Of a stretch of 64,000 bases of DNA, positions 18,143-26,030 are shown piece by piece; the first letter of the stretch is position 1, and every line of letters starts with the position of its first letter. This stretch comes from JALZUE01 sp051251725 (GTDB lineage Bacteria > Pseudomonadota > Gammaproteobacteria > Enterobacterales > Alteromonadaceae): the NCBI GenBank assembly GCA_051251725.1, contig JBPOFN010000010.1, positions 1 through 64,000 on the forward strand. The letters run 5' to 3'. A program made the position numbers and the translations under genes. The notes beneath the pieces were generated by a model. The model was not told the origin of the DNA. It worked only from the letters and a program-made list of their open reading frames with translations, and ran no database searches.

Positions 18143-19090
18143 ATGGCTGGAGCCAGTTTATTAGCATTATTAGATGATATTGCTGCCGTCTTAGACGACG
18201 TAGCCTTAATGACCAAAGTTGCAGCCAAAAAAACCGCCGGTGTCTTAGGTGACGATTTAGCATTAAATGCTCAGCAGTTATCAGGCGTAAAAGCCGACCG
18301 AGAATTACCTGTGGTCTGGTCGGTTGCGAAAGGCTCCTTTTTAAATAAGTGTATTATTGTCCCTATTGCTTTAGCATTAAGCGCCTTTTTACCGGTCGCT
18401 GTTACGGTTTTGTTAATGATCGGCGGCTTATATCTTTGTTATGAAGGCTTTGAAAAGGTTTTTCATAAACTTTTACCTCAAGATAAAAGCTCAACCAGCA
18501 ATAAAACGGCCGCACATCTAGAAGCTAATGCAAACTCAGCAATAGACTTGATTAGCTTTGAAAAAGAAAAAATCAAAGGAGCTATTCGTACTGATTTTAT
18601 TCTTTCGGCCGAAATTATCGTCATTGCTTTAGGCACAGTTACTAACGCCCCGTTTTTGAATCAAGTATTGGTAGTGATAAGTTTAGCGATAGCACTAACT
18701 ATTGGGGTTTATGGCTTTGTTGCCGCGATCGTTAAAATTGATGATTTAGGTTTATATTTACTTGAAAAATCGAAAGTAAATTCTAATAAAGTACTGGCCT
18801 GCTTAGGACGCGGTTTACTTATTTTTGCACCCTTTTTAATGAAAGTATTAGTAATTGTAGGCACTGCCGCAATGTTTTTAGTCGGCGGCGGGATTATACT
18901 GCATGGCATTCCTATGTTAGTAGAATATGGCCACCATTTAGACGCAGCGGTTGCTAATATTGCAAGTTTTGGCCAATGGTTAGCATTGATAACACCAATG
19001 TTATTAGCCGGCCTTATTGGCATTATTTCAGGTGGTTTATGTTTAGTCGGGGTAAGCTTATTCTCCGCTTGTTTTAGCAAGTCAAAATAA
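18143..19090 (+). CDS. DUF808 (YedI-like) inner membrane protein
   Basis: 315 aa starting MAGASLLALLDDIAAVLDDVA, the signature of the DUF808/YedI family. Several hydrophobic segments (about residues 70-100, 150-170, 180-205, 230-260 and 280-305) predict a multi-pass inner-membrane protein. The function of the family is not established. The ribosome binding site is AGGAAAA. It starts 7 bp after the double-HtrA lipoprotein gene, suggesting an operon. Confidence 0.9.
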   Translation: MAGASLLALLDDIAAVLDDVALMTKVAAKKTAGVLGDDLALNAQQLSGVKADRELPVVWSVAKGSFLNKCIIVPIALALSAFLPVAVTVLLMIGGLYLCYEGFEKVFHKLLPQDKSSTSNKTAAHLEANANSAIDLISFEKEKIKGAIRTDFILSAEIIVIALGTVTNAPFLNQVLVVISLAIALTIGVYGFVAAIVKIDDLGLYLLEKSKVNSNKVLACLGRGLLIFAPFLMKVLVIVGTAAMFLVGGGIILHGIPMLVEYGHHLDAAVANIASFGQWLALITPMLLAGLIGIISGGLCLVGVSLFSACFSKSK

Positions 19091-19128
19091 CTCACAATAG
19101 GGTCAGTTGATCTTTGTTTATAATTTTA

Positions 19129-19225
19129 GCTGAGAGAAAAATTGTCTTAGATAAGACAGAAATAAAGAAATTTAGCGATCTAAACGAATTATTTATAACC
19201 TAACAGAAGACAATTTTGGCCTCAG
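19129..19225. repeat. Long imperfect palindrome
   Basis: 19129-19148 (GCTGAG...AATTGTCTT) is nearly the reverse complement of 19207-19225, with mismatches only in the middle AGA/GGCC part, around a 58-bp interior. A second hairpin, CAGCCCGAAGGGCTG, overlaps its right edge (19223-19237). It sits between DUF808 and the LETM1-like gene. It could be a large terminator-like structure or a miniature mobile-element remnant; no transposase or clear target duplication is visible. Confidence 0.6.
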
Positions 19226-19300
19226 CCCGAAGGGCTGATATTGCTTTAATTGACTTATATTTAATGAATTTCCATTTGACTCTAATGATCAGGATAAAGA

Positions 19301-19372
19301 ATGAATACAAGCAGGAAATTAGTGCTATTATCGCAGCCCATTATTGAATTGTTCTTTTGGCTACTTGCGTAA
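19301..19372 (+). CDS. Short leader ORF (23 aa) before the LETM1-like gene
   Basis: An ATG with a good ribosome binding site (AGGA, 6 nt upstream) opens 23 codons, starting MNTSRKLVLL and ending ELFFWLLA. The peptide is hydrophobic at its end. Its TAA is 4 nt before the ATG of the LETM1-like ORF, which itself has no ribosome binding site. It may be a translational-coupling leader. A single frameshift joining the two frames is an alternative. Not recognised as a known peptide. Confidence 0.45.
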   Translation: MNTSRKLVLLSQPIIELFFWLLA

Positions 19373-19376
19373 TTAT

Positions 19377-19760
19377 ATGAAAAAACTTCGTGTCCTTCAT
19401 AAAGCGCCGCTGCGGGTGCTAAAAATCAATCGTAAGTCGAGTAAATTACGGTTTCGCAGATTGATGCTCAGATTACGCCAAGCACTTGCGCAAGAAAAAG
19501 CGGAAACCAAAATCATGTTGGCAATTTACCGAAAACATACCTTCGGTAAAGCTACTAAAGAAGAACTAACCATAGCAAACAAACAGTTTATTGATATTTT
19601 AAAAGGGCTTGGCTTAGGCATTTTTGCTATTCTTCCGCTCGCCCCCATCACAATCCCTATTATTGTCAAACTTGCTCGTCTCGTTGGCGTTGATTTAATT
19701 CCAAGCGCTTTTACCCAGCCTGAACATAAAATAAAAAAGCCGCCTGAAGAAAGCCTATAA
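19377..19760 (+). CDS. LETM1-like domain protein
   Basis: 127 aa from the ATG at 19377 (an upstream in-frame TTG at 19344 is possible). The N-terminal half is strongly basic with many Lys/Arg (LRVLKINRKSSKLRFRRLM). The C-terminal half has FIDILKGLGLGIFAILPLAPITIPII, typical of the short bacterial proteins related to the LETM1 ribosome-binding domain. One hydrophobic helix (about residues 78-100) suggests membrane association. The role in bacteria is not established. The start is uncertain because of the preceding leader ORF. Confidence 0.6.
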   Translation: MKKLRVLHKAPLRVLKINRKSSKLRFRRLMLRLRQALAQEKAETKIMLAIYRKHTFGKATKEELTIANKQFIDILKGLGLGIFAILPLAPITIPIIVKLARLVGVDLIPSAFTQPEHKIKKPPEESL

Positions 19761-19784
19761 TTACGGAAATTAAGACCATACTAA

Positions 19785-22415
19785 TCACACCGACTTAGTA
19801 ATAGCCTTAATTAAATCATTTTTATTAATTGGTTTTGAAATATGAGCATTCATCCCTTTTGCTAAATAGTTCTTAACATCTTTTTCTAACACATTAGCAG
19901 TTAACGCAATAATTGGAATATTGGCATAAGCCTCATTGCTCGCTCTAATAATTTCAGTCGCCGTTAAGCCATCCATATTGGGCATATTAATATCCATTAA
20001 TATTAAGTCGTATGCTTTACTTTTTAATGCCTGTATCGCCAGCTCGCCATCCGCAACAATCTCAATAATGGCGCCCTCGGAAATTAATAAATTCTCGACA
20101 ACCAATTGATTAATTTTATTATCTTCAGCAATTAATATTTTCAATCCGGTTAATAAAACCGGCTGTTTTAACTCTTTATGCTCTGGCCGATTAGAGGTTA
20201 TCGATTCGATCGCATTATATAAATCATCAATGTTGCAAGGCTTCTGTAAAAATTTTCTTACCGCTAACGAAATTGATTGAATTCTTACTTGCTCTGCTTG
20301 GTATGCCGACAACACAATGACTGGTGGTAAACAAAAAACAGCTTCAGTAGCAAGTTCAATAAAACGAAAACCATCCATATCAGGCAGTGCCCAGTCCGTA
20401 ATAATAACATCTAAGTTCTGACCGTCGCTTTTTAAAAATGCTAAGGCTTTTACTGGCGATTCAAAAGTCGTACAACGACCGCCCATTTTTAATAGTTGCT
20501 GGGTTAAAACGGTTAATACCATCGGGTTATCATCTACCAATAAAATATTGAGTGGCTTGCTAAATTTATATCGTTGCTCACTAGGCAATAGAACTTGATC
20601 ATTGGTTTTTATCATCATACTGGCTGTAAAAGTACTGCCATTATTAATTAAGCTGTCTACCTTAATATCGCCGCCCATTAATTTACAAAGTTGATGACTA
20701 ATCGATAAACCGAGCCCAGTACCACCATATTTTCGGGTGGTAGAAGTATCCGCTTGGGTGAATTCATTAAATATTTTAAATTGTTTATCAAACGGAATGC
20801 CAATGCCACTATCGATAACTGAAAATTTAAATAAATAGATCGCCGGTGTATCTTCATGCCGTTTAGTAACTAAAGTCGCATTAACATTCACTTTAATACC
20901 ACCAACCTCGGTAAACTTAATCGCATTAGAGCATAAGTTAAGTACCACCTGATTGATGCGCACAACATCACCTAATAAGTCATAAGGTACACCACTATCT
21001 ATATTGACATTAAATGTTAAGCCTTTCGCAATTGCTTGCGGTGCAAATATATCGGTTAATAAGTCAATAGCGTGATAAAGCGAAAACGGCTGTGACTCTA
21101 TCGTTAATTTACCCGACTCTATTTTAGTAAAGTCCAAAATGTCATTAATAATAGTCAATAAATGTTTGGTTGAATAACTGATTTTTTCAACAAAGTTAGC
21201 TTGTACGTTATTCAATCTACTATCTTTAAGTAAATCAGTCATACCAACAATACCATTTATTGGCGTTCGTATTTCATGACTCATATTGGCTAAAAACTCA
21301 GCTTTTACTGTTGCTGCTTTTTCAGCACGCAGGTTAGCTTGCACAAGACTTTTATTTTTCTCTTGTAATTCTTGAGTTTTTTCATTAACTCGGCGACTCA
21401 AATATTGCTGACTTAACAACCAAGTTCTGACTGCTATCGCTAAGGTGACAATGAATAATATCGCAAATAACATCACCACGTTAATCAAAACGTTAGAGCT
21501 TGTAGATACTTCATTGAGCGGTTCAATCAGCAATTGCCATTGTTGATTACCAATAGCAACATTGTAAATATTGCTTTGCGCAGAAACACTAACTTTAGCA
21601 GCCGCTTTTAATGACTTATCACTCAACTGATATGACGTAGACTGAGCGTCCACTAAACTAATATTATAACGAGTAGACAACTGCTCAGTTTGTATAATAT
21701 CAAAAACATCTATTAACACATTACCAGCAGCCACAAATCCCGTAACGGTTTCTTGCTCTTGTTTTAAAGTAACTACAGGGTGAATAATAAAAAAATGCGG
21801 TTCCGGAATGGCTGGTAATGCTTGAGTAAATGGACTAACAAATGGCTTTTTAGTTTGTAATGCCGCTAAAAGGTATTGATGAACTGTACTGTTATTGCCA
21901 ATATTTCGTCCTATAAAATACGGACCGATGCGCTTCGGATAATCATATAAAACAGCAAAAACATGTGCTTGTGTTAACTCAAGTAACTTAGGTAGTTTAT
22001 CGTCATAATCAAAATCAAAAATGGCAAAGTTTTGATATTGTTCTTTACCATTATTTCTAACTTTCTGTTCTATTTCTGCTACCTCGTCAGGTGCGCTATT
22101 AATGATATATGTCAATCGCTGAATATCATTTTTATTAGCAAAAACCAATTTAACCATACGATCAAATTCATCTTTACCGACCCATTTTGAACTACTGAAT
22201 AAATTAGCAATTGAGACAATTTGTAACATACGCCGATCCAAGCCGGCTTGAATTTCTTTATGAATAATATTGGCTTCTAAAGTTGTTGTGTGTTCCCGTT
22301 TTAACTGAGCTTGTTTAACAACATAGTGATAAGCTGGCCACAATATCGCCATACCTATGAAGAGGATAACTCCCGGATAGATCACTGTTTTTTTAGATAG
22401 TAAACTATTTAACAT
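19785..22415 (-). CDS. CHASE-domain hybrid sensor histidine kinase with two receiver domains
   Basis: 876 aa. A transmembrane helix at about 13-33 is followed by a periplasmic CHASE-type sensor (about 50-300), a second transmembrane helix (about 308-330), a coiled-coil linker and a HisKA domain with phospho-acceptor His380 (ANMSHEIRTP). The HATPase_c domain carries N, G1 and G2 boxes (NLCSNAIKFTE, DSGIGIP, GGTGLGLSI). Two receivers follow, each with its acceptor Asp (IITDWALPDMDG, LMDINMPNMDG). There is no Hpt domain, so phosphate must pass to a separate phosphotransferase. No partner regulator is adjacent. The ligand is unknown. Confidence 0.92.
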   Translation of the reverse strand: MLNSLLSKKTVIYPGVILFIGMAILWPAYHYVVKQAQLKREHTTTLEANIIHKEIQAGLDRRMLQIVSIANLFSSSKWVGKDEFDRMVKLVFANKNDIQRLTYIINSAPDEVAEIEQKVRNNGKEQYQNFAIFDFDYDDKLPKLLELTQAHVFAVLYDYPKRIGPYFIGRNIGNNSTVHQYLLAALQTKKPFVSPFTQALPAIPEPHFFIIHPVVTLKQEQETVTGFVAAGNVLIDVFDIIQTEQLSTRYNISLVDAQSTSYQLSDKSLKAAAKVSVSAQSNIYNVAIGNQQWQLLIEPLNEVSTSSNVLINVVMLFAILFIVTLAIAVRTWLLSQQYLSRRVNEKTQELQEKNKSLVQANLRAEKAATVKAEFLANMSHEIRTPINGIVGMTDLLKDSRLNNVQANFVEKISYSTKHLLTIINDILDFTKIESGKLTIESQPFSLYHAIDLLTDIFAPQAIAKGLTFNVNIDSGVPYDLLGDVVRINQVVLNLCSNAIKFTEVGGIKVNVNATLVTKRHEDTPAIYLFKFSVIDSGIGIPFDKQFKIFNEFTQADTSTTRKYGGTGLGLSISHQLCKLMGGDIKVDSLINNGSTFTASMMIKTNDQVLLPSEQRYKFSKPLNILLVDDNPMVLTVLTQQLLKMGGRCTTFESPVKALAFLKSDGQNLDVIITDWALPDMDGFRFIELATEAVFCLPPVIVLSAYQAEQVRIQSISLAVRKFLQKPCNIDDLYNAIESITSNRPEHKELKQPVLLTGLKILIAEDNKINQLVVENLLISEGAIIEIVADGELAIQALKSKAYDLILMDINMPNMDGLTATEIIRASNEAYANIPIIALTANVLEKDVKNYLAKGMNAHISKPINKNDLIKAITKSV

Positions 22416-22510
22416 AAAGGCCTTTAATTACAAAACAAGCTTATCCACAGTAATTATTATGGTTCAAACTGATAGTAAATTTTTAAACCTACGTATCTAA
22501 AACGTGTAAG

Positions 22511-22784
22511 TTAAAATCTCACCGCGCCAAGTGGTTTATTTGCATTTAAATTCAAGCCACTTTTAACATAGTTTTCATCTGTTAAGTTAGTACCGTATAT
22601 ACTTACAGTCAAATGTTTGGATGGATATTAAAGTAAAGTAAGGCCCAATAAACCATCTGCTTTTGGTCGAAAAATCATTCGCAGCCACAAAAGGGTGATA
22701 TTTAACTCGCCAATCATACAGGGCAACAACTAAAACATTCTTACAACTATATTTTACCGACTCGTTAAGCGGTTGGTTTAACAT
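22511..22784 (-). pseudogene. C-terminal remnant of a TonB-dependent receptor
   Basis: On the minus strand the frame ending at the TAA of 22511-22513 reads LTVSIYGTNLTDENYVKSG followed by NLNANKPLGAVRF. This is a typical end of a TonB-dependent outer-membrane receptor, with NLTDENY and the terminal aromatic Phe. In the same frame a stop interrupts the sequence just upstream (near 22626-22628). Receptor-like sequence (YDWRVKYHPFVAANDF) continues upstream in another frame, so at least one frameshift and a stop are present. The rest of the receptor is gone. It is a decayed gene fragment about 95 bp upstream of the histidine kinase gene. Confidence 0.7.
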
Positions 22785-23192
22785 TCCGCCAAGTAGTGTT
22801 TATAACGACTCCTAAAGCCTAATTTTATTTATCCTTTTACGCTTTATGATATTTTTCAGTAATATAAATACAACGGCAGATTCATAAAAACTTTGTATAA
22901 AATAGTTATTTTATACTTAGCGCTAAATATTGAGTCTCAGCCAAAATTATTAATTGAGTTCCTCCATGTATAGCTGATGGGGTTAACCATTCAACTAGGG
23001 TATTTTTGTCCGATTGAAATACTTAACAACAACCGCTCAGTAATATTTTAAAATAATGCTTGATGTTACGGCGAATAATTACCTAATGACAATAATTTAC
23101 TAACCGTTACTTTAATAAAATATGTAATAAGCATAAAATTTAAGTAATACTGTCAATAACATATACCTTTAATAACATTCAGGAAAGATCAC
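22785..23192 (+). other. Intergenic region upstream of the DUF2780 gene
   Basis: About 400 bp with no supported gene. The first 50 bp may still derive from the receptor remnant but are too diverged to read. The rest is A/T-rich and must hold the promoter of the downstream gene. No motif could be assigned confidently. Confidence 0.4.
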
Positions 23193-23759
23193 ATGAAAAA
23201 CTGCGCATTAATTTTACTTATATCAGTAACTTTTTCAGCCAATGCCAATGCCGAAGGCTGGTTCGATTCATTAAAAAGTTTAATCGGATTAGGCGAAACT
23301 AAAGAGCAAACAGCAGCGGCTGCTAAGCCAAATGAACAAGCTACGGATTCACTAGATATTGCTGGCATGATCGGTCAAGTATCAAAGTCATTAAACGTGA
23401 ATAATGAACAAGCGGAAGGCGGTGTTGCTTCTTTGCTTAATTTCGCCAAAAACAACTTAGCAGGTAATGACTTCAGCCAATTAGCTAAAAGCTTACCGGG
23501 TGTTGATGGCATTTTATCGAAAGTACCTGATATTAGCAGCTTAAGTGGCGAAGGTTTAGGCGGCATATTAGACAAAGCGTCAGAATATAGCGATTCACTT
23601 AAAAGTATCAATGAAATCAAAAAACAATTTGAAGCGTTAGGGTTAAAACCTGAAATGATCACTCAATTTATTTCACAAGCGCAAAGCTATTTAAATACCG
23701 AGCAGGGTCAACAAGCAAAAGCATTATTAACTAAAGGCTTAGCGCAGTTTACTAACTAA
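23193..23759 (+). CDS. DUF2780 (VcgC/VcgE-like) secreted protein
   Basis: 188 aa with a Sec signal peptide cleaved after ANANA (about residue 20). The mature part is helical and rich in Gly, Ser and Leu, with the family features DSLKSLIGLG, NNEQAEGGVASLLNFAK and LPGVDGILSKVPD, and a C-terminal FEALGLKPEMITQF helix. It matches the DUF2780/VcgC family of Vibrio and Shewanella periplasmic proteins, whose function is unknown. AGGAAAG precedes the ATG. Monocistronic, followed by a hairpin. Confidence 0.85.
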   Translation: MKNCALILLISVTFSANANAEGWFDSLKSLIGLGETKEQTAAAAKPNEQATDSLDIAGMIGQVSKSLNVNNEQAEGGVASLLNFAKNNLAGNDFSQLAKSLPGVDGILSKVPDISSLSGEGLGGILDKASEYSDSLKSINEIKKQFEALGLKPEMITQFISQAQSYLNTEQGQQAKALLTKGLAQFTN

Positions 23760-23777
23760 TCACTCTTTCTTATTTAA

Positions 23778-23800
23778 CCGGCTTAATCACATTAAGCCGG
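23778..23800 (+). terminator. Hairpin after the DUF2780 gene
   Basis: A perfect 10-bp stem CCGGCTTAAT/ATTAAGCCGG with a 3-nt loop starts 19 bp after the stop. The downstream T content is moderate (CCTTTTACTTTATTTT) rather than a clean run. Confidence 0.7.
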
Positions 23801-23865
23801 CACTTGCCTTTTACTTTATTTTCATAAAGTTTCTATATTCTTAAGGTTAACAAGAAATCTTAGGT

Positions 23866-23901
23866 AAAAAAAAAGCCCCGATCAATTAAGAACAGGGCTT
23901 T
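23866..23901 (-). terminator. Rho-independent terminator of tRNA-Leu
   Basis: On the minus strand a 7-bp stem AAAGCCC/GGGCTTT with a 16-nt loop is followed by nine or so T residues. It starts 8 nt after the tRNA 3' end. Confidence 0.85.
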
Positions 23902-23908
23902 AATATAA

Positions 23909-23993
23909 TGGTACCGGCGGGCGGACTCGAACCGCCACACATTGCTGCGGGGGATTTTGAATCCCCTATGTCTACCAATTCCATCACGCCGGC
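23909..23993 (-). tRNA. tRNA-Leu (CAA)
   Basis: An 85-nt class II tRNA on the minus strand. Acceptor stem GCCGGCG/CGCCGGT, anticodon stem GGGGA/TCCCC with loop TTCAAAA (anticodon CAA), a variable arm, T-loop TTCGAGT and an encoded CCA. It decodes UUG and stands alone between its own promoter and terminator. Confidence 0.96.
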
Positions 23994-24046
23994 AAAAATA
24001 TGGTAAAAAGAAATCTAAATAACATTAAACTCTTTTTGATGGGGGG

Positions 24047-24074
24047 ATTATACGAGATTGAATTTGCTTAGCAA
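24047..24074 (-). promoter_or_regulatory. Sigma-70 promoter of tRNA-Leu
   Basis: On the minus strand a perfect -10 TATAAT (24047-24052) lies 16 bp after a -35-like TTGCTA (24069-24074). A C-rich stretch (CCCCCC) follows the -10, resembling the G/C discriminator of stringently controlled stable-RNA promoters. The gap of about 50 nt to the tRNA implies a short 5' leader. Confidence 0.75.
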
Positions 24075-24367
24075 CAAGTTTTACTACCATTACAATCAAT
24101 TGCTTATAGTTTAAGCAGCCAGCGATATTTTTCACCCTCAAATGACTTTCAAATTACATCGCCATTGTTAAATTAATAACGAGTTAGCTCAGATTAGTTA
24201 GCTGACATCTTCATTTGCCTGACAAGCCGTTTAGGTGTTTCATTTCGCTATTGCGGCCAAAAAACGCCCCCTCAGATAAATTAATTACGGCGCGGTTAAT
24301 TGCTGGCTGATCAACAGCCCAACAATTTGCTACACTAGCGCCACTTTACAATTTTATGTATATTTTT
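24075..24367 (+). other. Intergenic region upstream of the RDD gene
   Basis: About 290 bp with no gene. It must contain the promoter of the RDD-family gene. Short inverted motifs such as GCTGGCTGATCAACAGC occur near 24302-24320. No confident promoter assignment. Confidence 0.35.
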
Positions 24368-24868
24368 ATGGAAAGTTTTCCTCGAGCGGGTTTCCGCCGA
24401 CGTTTAGGTAGTTGGGTTTATGATTTTCTTGTCGCTTGCGCAATTTATATGACCATAGGGTTAATCACCTCAGCAATATTTAGTACCCTCTTTGCGCATG
24501 GTTTGATTACCAGCCATGAATTTACTAATGCCAGTGATTATGCGACTCAGTCGCTACTCTATAAAATAATCGTTAATGGCTTAGCGTTTTCACTCATTTC
24601 CTTATTCTTTATTTATTTTTGGTCGCGCAGTGGTCAAACCTTAGGCATGCGAGCATGGCGGTTAAGAGTGCAAACTCAACAAGGCAATTTAATTTCGAAA
24701 GTAACCGGACTAAAACGCCTAATACCCACGTTATTTGGCTTAGGAAATATCACGGTGATTTTTGATCGTAAAAACAAACTTAGTTTACAAGATAGGCTAA
24801 CAAATACTGAAGTGGTGATTTTATCGCTAGCAGCCAATAAAGGTGCTAATTGGAGTAATGGCGAATAA
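24368..24868 (+). CDS. RDD family membrane protein
   Basis: 166 aa from the ATG at 24368 (another ATG lies four codons upstream at 24356). The N-terminus PRAGFRRRLGSWVYD contains the Arg-Asp type RDD signature. Two or three membrane helices follow (about 18-45 and 75-98), then SRSGQTLGMRAWRLRV and a C-terminal DRLTNTEV motif usual for the family. Some RDD proteins function as Na+/H+ antiporters, but the role of this short version is unknown. It is convergent with lptG. Confidence 0.85.
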   Translation: MESFPRAGFRRRLGSWVYDFLVACAIYMTIGLITSAIFSTLFAHGLITSHEFTNASDYATQSLLYKIIVNGLAFSLISLFFIYFWSRSGQTLGMRAWRLRVQTQQGNLISKVTGLKRLIPTLFGLGNITVIFDRKNKLSLQDRLTNTEVVILSLAANKGANWSNGE

Positions 24869-24909
24869 GATTAGTTTTTGATTTTATGGTTTATGTTCTA
24901 TATTTATAG

Positions 24910-24937
24910 CTCAGCTTAATATTTTATTTAAGCTGAG
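24910..24937. terminator. Shared hairpin between convergent RDD and lptG genes
   Basis: A perfect 10-bp stem CTCAGCTTAA/TTAAGCTGAG with an 8-nt loop lies between two convergent stop codons. Neither side has a strong T run, but the position suggests bidirectional termination or 3'-end protection. Confidence 0.6.
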
Positions 24938-24962
24938 TGTTAACTTATATTACCATCAAGCC

Positions 24963-26030
24963 CTAAGCATTAGGTTTATTAATAAAATAAAGTGCAATGC
25001 CTACCACCAGTAAACTTGGTAACACAGCTCCTAATATTGGCGGTAATTGGTAAACTAAACTCATTGAACCCATAGCTTGATTTAAAATATGAAAACCTAA
25101 GCCAGTCACTACTCCCATCATAATTCTAGCGCCCATCGACATCGAACGTAGTGGCCCAAAAATAAATGACAAGGCTAACAACAACATCACAGCAACAGTG
25201 ATCGGCTGCATAACTTTACGCCAAAAGGCTAATAAATAGCGACTTGGGTCTTGAGTGTTTTCTTTTAAATAATCTAAATAATCCAATAAACCTTCAATAG
25301 ATAACGACTCTGGATTTACTGTAACCACACCTAACTTGTCTGGTGTTAATGACGATGGCCAGTTTTGTGTTGGTTGTGTGCTTTTAGTGATTTTACGTTC
25401 GCTAACCGTCGTATTAATTACATCTTCCAGTTGCCAAGTTTTACCTTGATAAACGGCTGATTTAGCGGAAGTCCAGCTCGAGAGTTTTAACTGGCTGTCA
25501 AAGCGATAAATTTGCACACTTTTTAATGACCCTTTAGTTTCTACTTCACCGATATGAACAAAATAATCGCCATCTTTCGCCCAGACACCGCTGGAAGATG
25601 AAATTAAACTACCGCCAGAAAGCGCTTGCGCTCTAATCTCTCTCGCTTTTGCTTCACCAACTGGCGCCAACCATTCACCAACCGCCATACTAAAGAGGAT
25701 TAACACCAGCGATGTTTTCATCACTGATTTAATAATTTGAAAACGCGATAAGCCCGCCGCATGCATTACCACTAATTCGCTGTTGCTGGCCATCATCCCT
25801 AAACCAATTAAGCCGCCGATTAACGCCGCCATCGGAAAAAAAATTTCAATATCACGAGGGATCGCATAAAACACATATAGCGCAGCATGGCTGACTTCAT
25901 AACCACCACGGCCAACCGCTTTCATTTGTTCAACAAACTTAATAATACCGCTAACGCTGACGAACACAGCCAAAGTAATGAAGGTAGTGGTTGCTAAAAT
26001 TCTACCAATATATAGATCTAAAATTTTCAC
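24963..26030 (-). CDS. lptG: LPS export ABC transporter permease LptG
   Basis: 355 aa. LptG is one of two inner-membrane permeases that, with LptB2 and LptC, extract lipopolysaccharide and drive it along the periplasmic Lpt bridge. It has the N-terminal helix region MKILDLYIGRILATTTFITL, the conserved segment MMASNSELVVMHAAGLS, a periplasmic jellyroll domain (about 140-260), and three C-terminal membrane helices. The ATG overlaps the end of lptF by 4 bp (ATGA), indicating coupled translation. Confidence 0.96.
   Translation of the reverse strand: MKILDLYIGRILATTTFITLAVFVSVSGIIKFVEQMKAVGRGGYEVSHAALYVFYAIPRDIEIFFPMAALIGGLIGLGMMASNSELVVMHAAGLSRFQIIKSVMKTSLVLILFSMAVGEWLAPVGEAKAREIRAQALSGGSLISSSSGVWAKDGDYFVHIGEVETKGSLKSVQIYRFDSQLKLSSWTSAKSAVYQGKTWQLEDVINTTVSERKITKSTQPTQNWPSSLTPDKLGVVTVNPESLSIEGLLDYLDYLKENTQDPSRYLLAFWRKVMQPITVAVMLLLALSFIFGPLRSMSMGARIMMGVVTGLGFHILNQAMGSMSLVYQLPPILGAVLPSLLVVGIALYFINKPNA

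Noticed and set aside
22587..22784. A 65-codon minus-strand ORF
   Set aside because: It is one fragment of the broken TonB-receptor remnant, out of frame with the receptor's C-terminus, so annotated as pseudogene instead.
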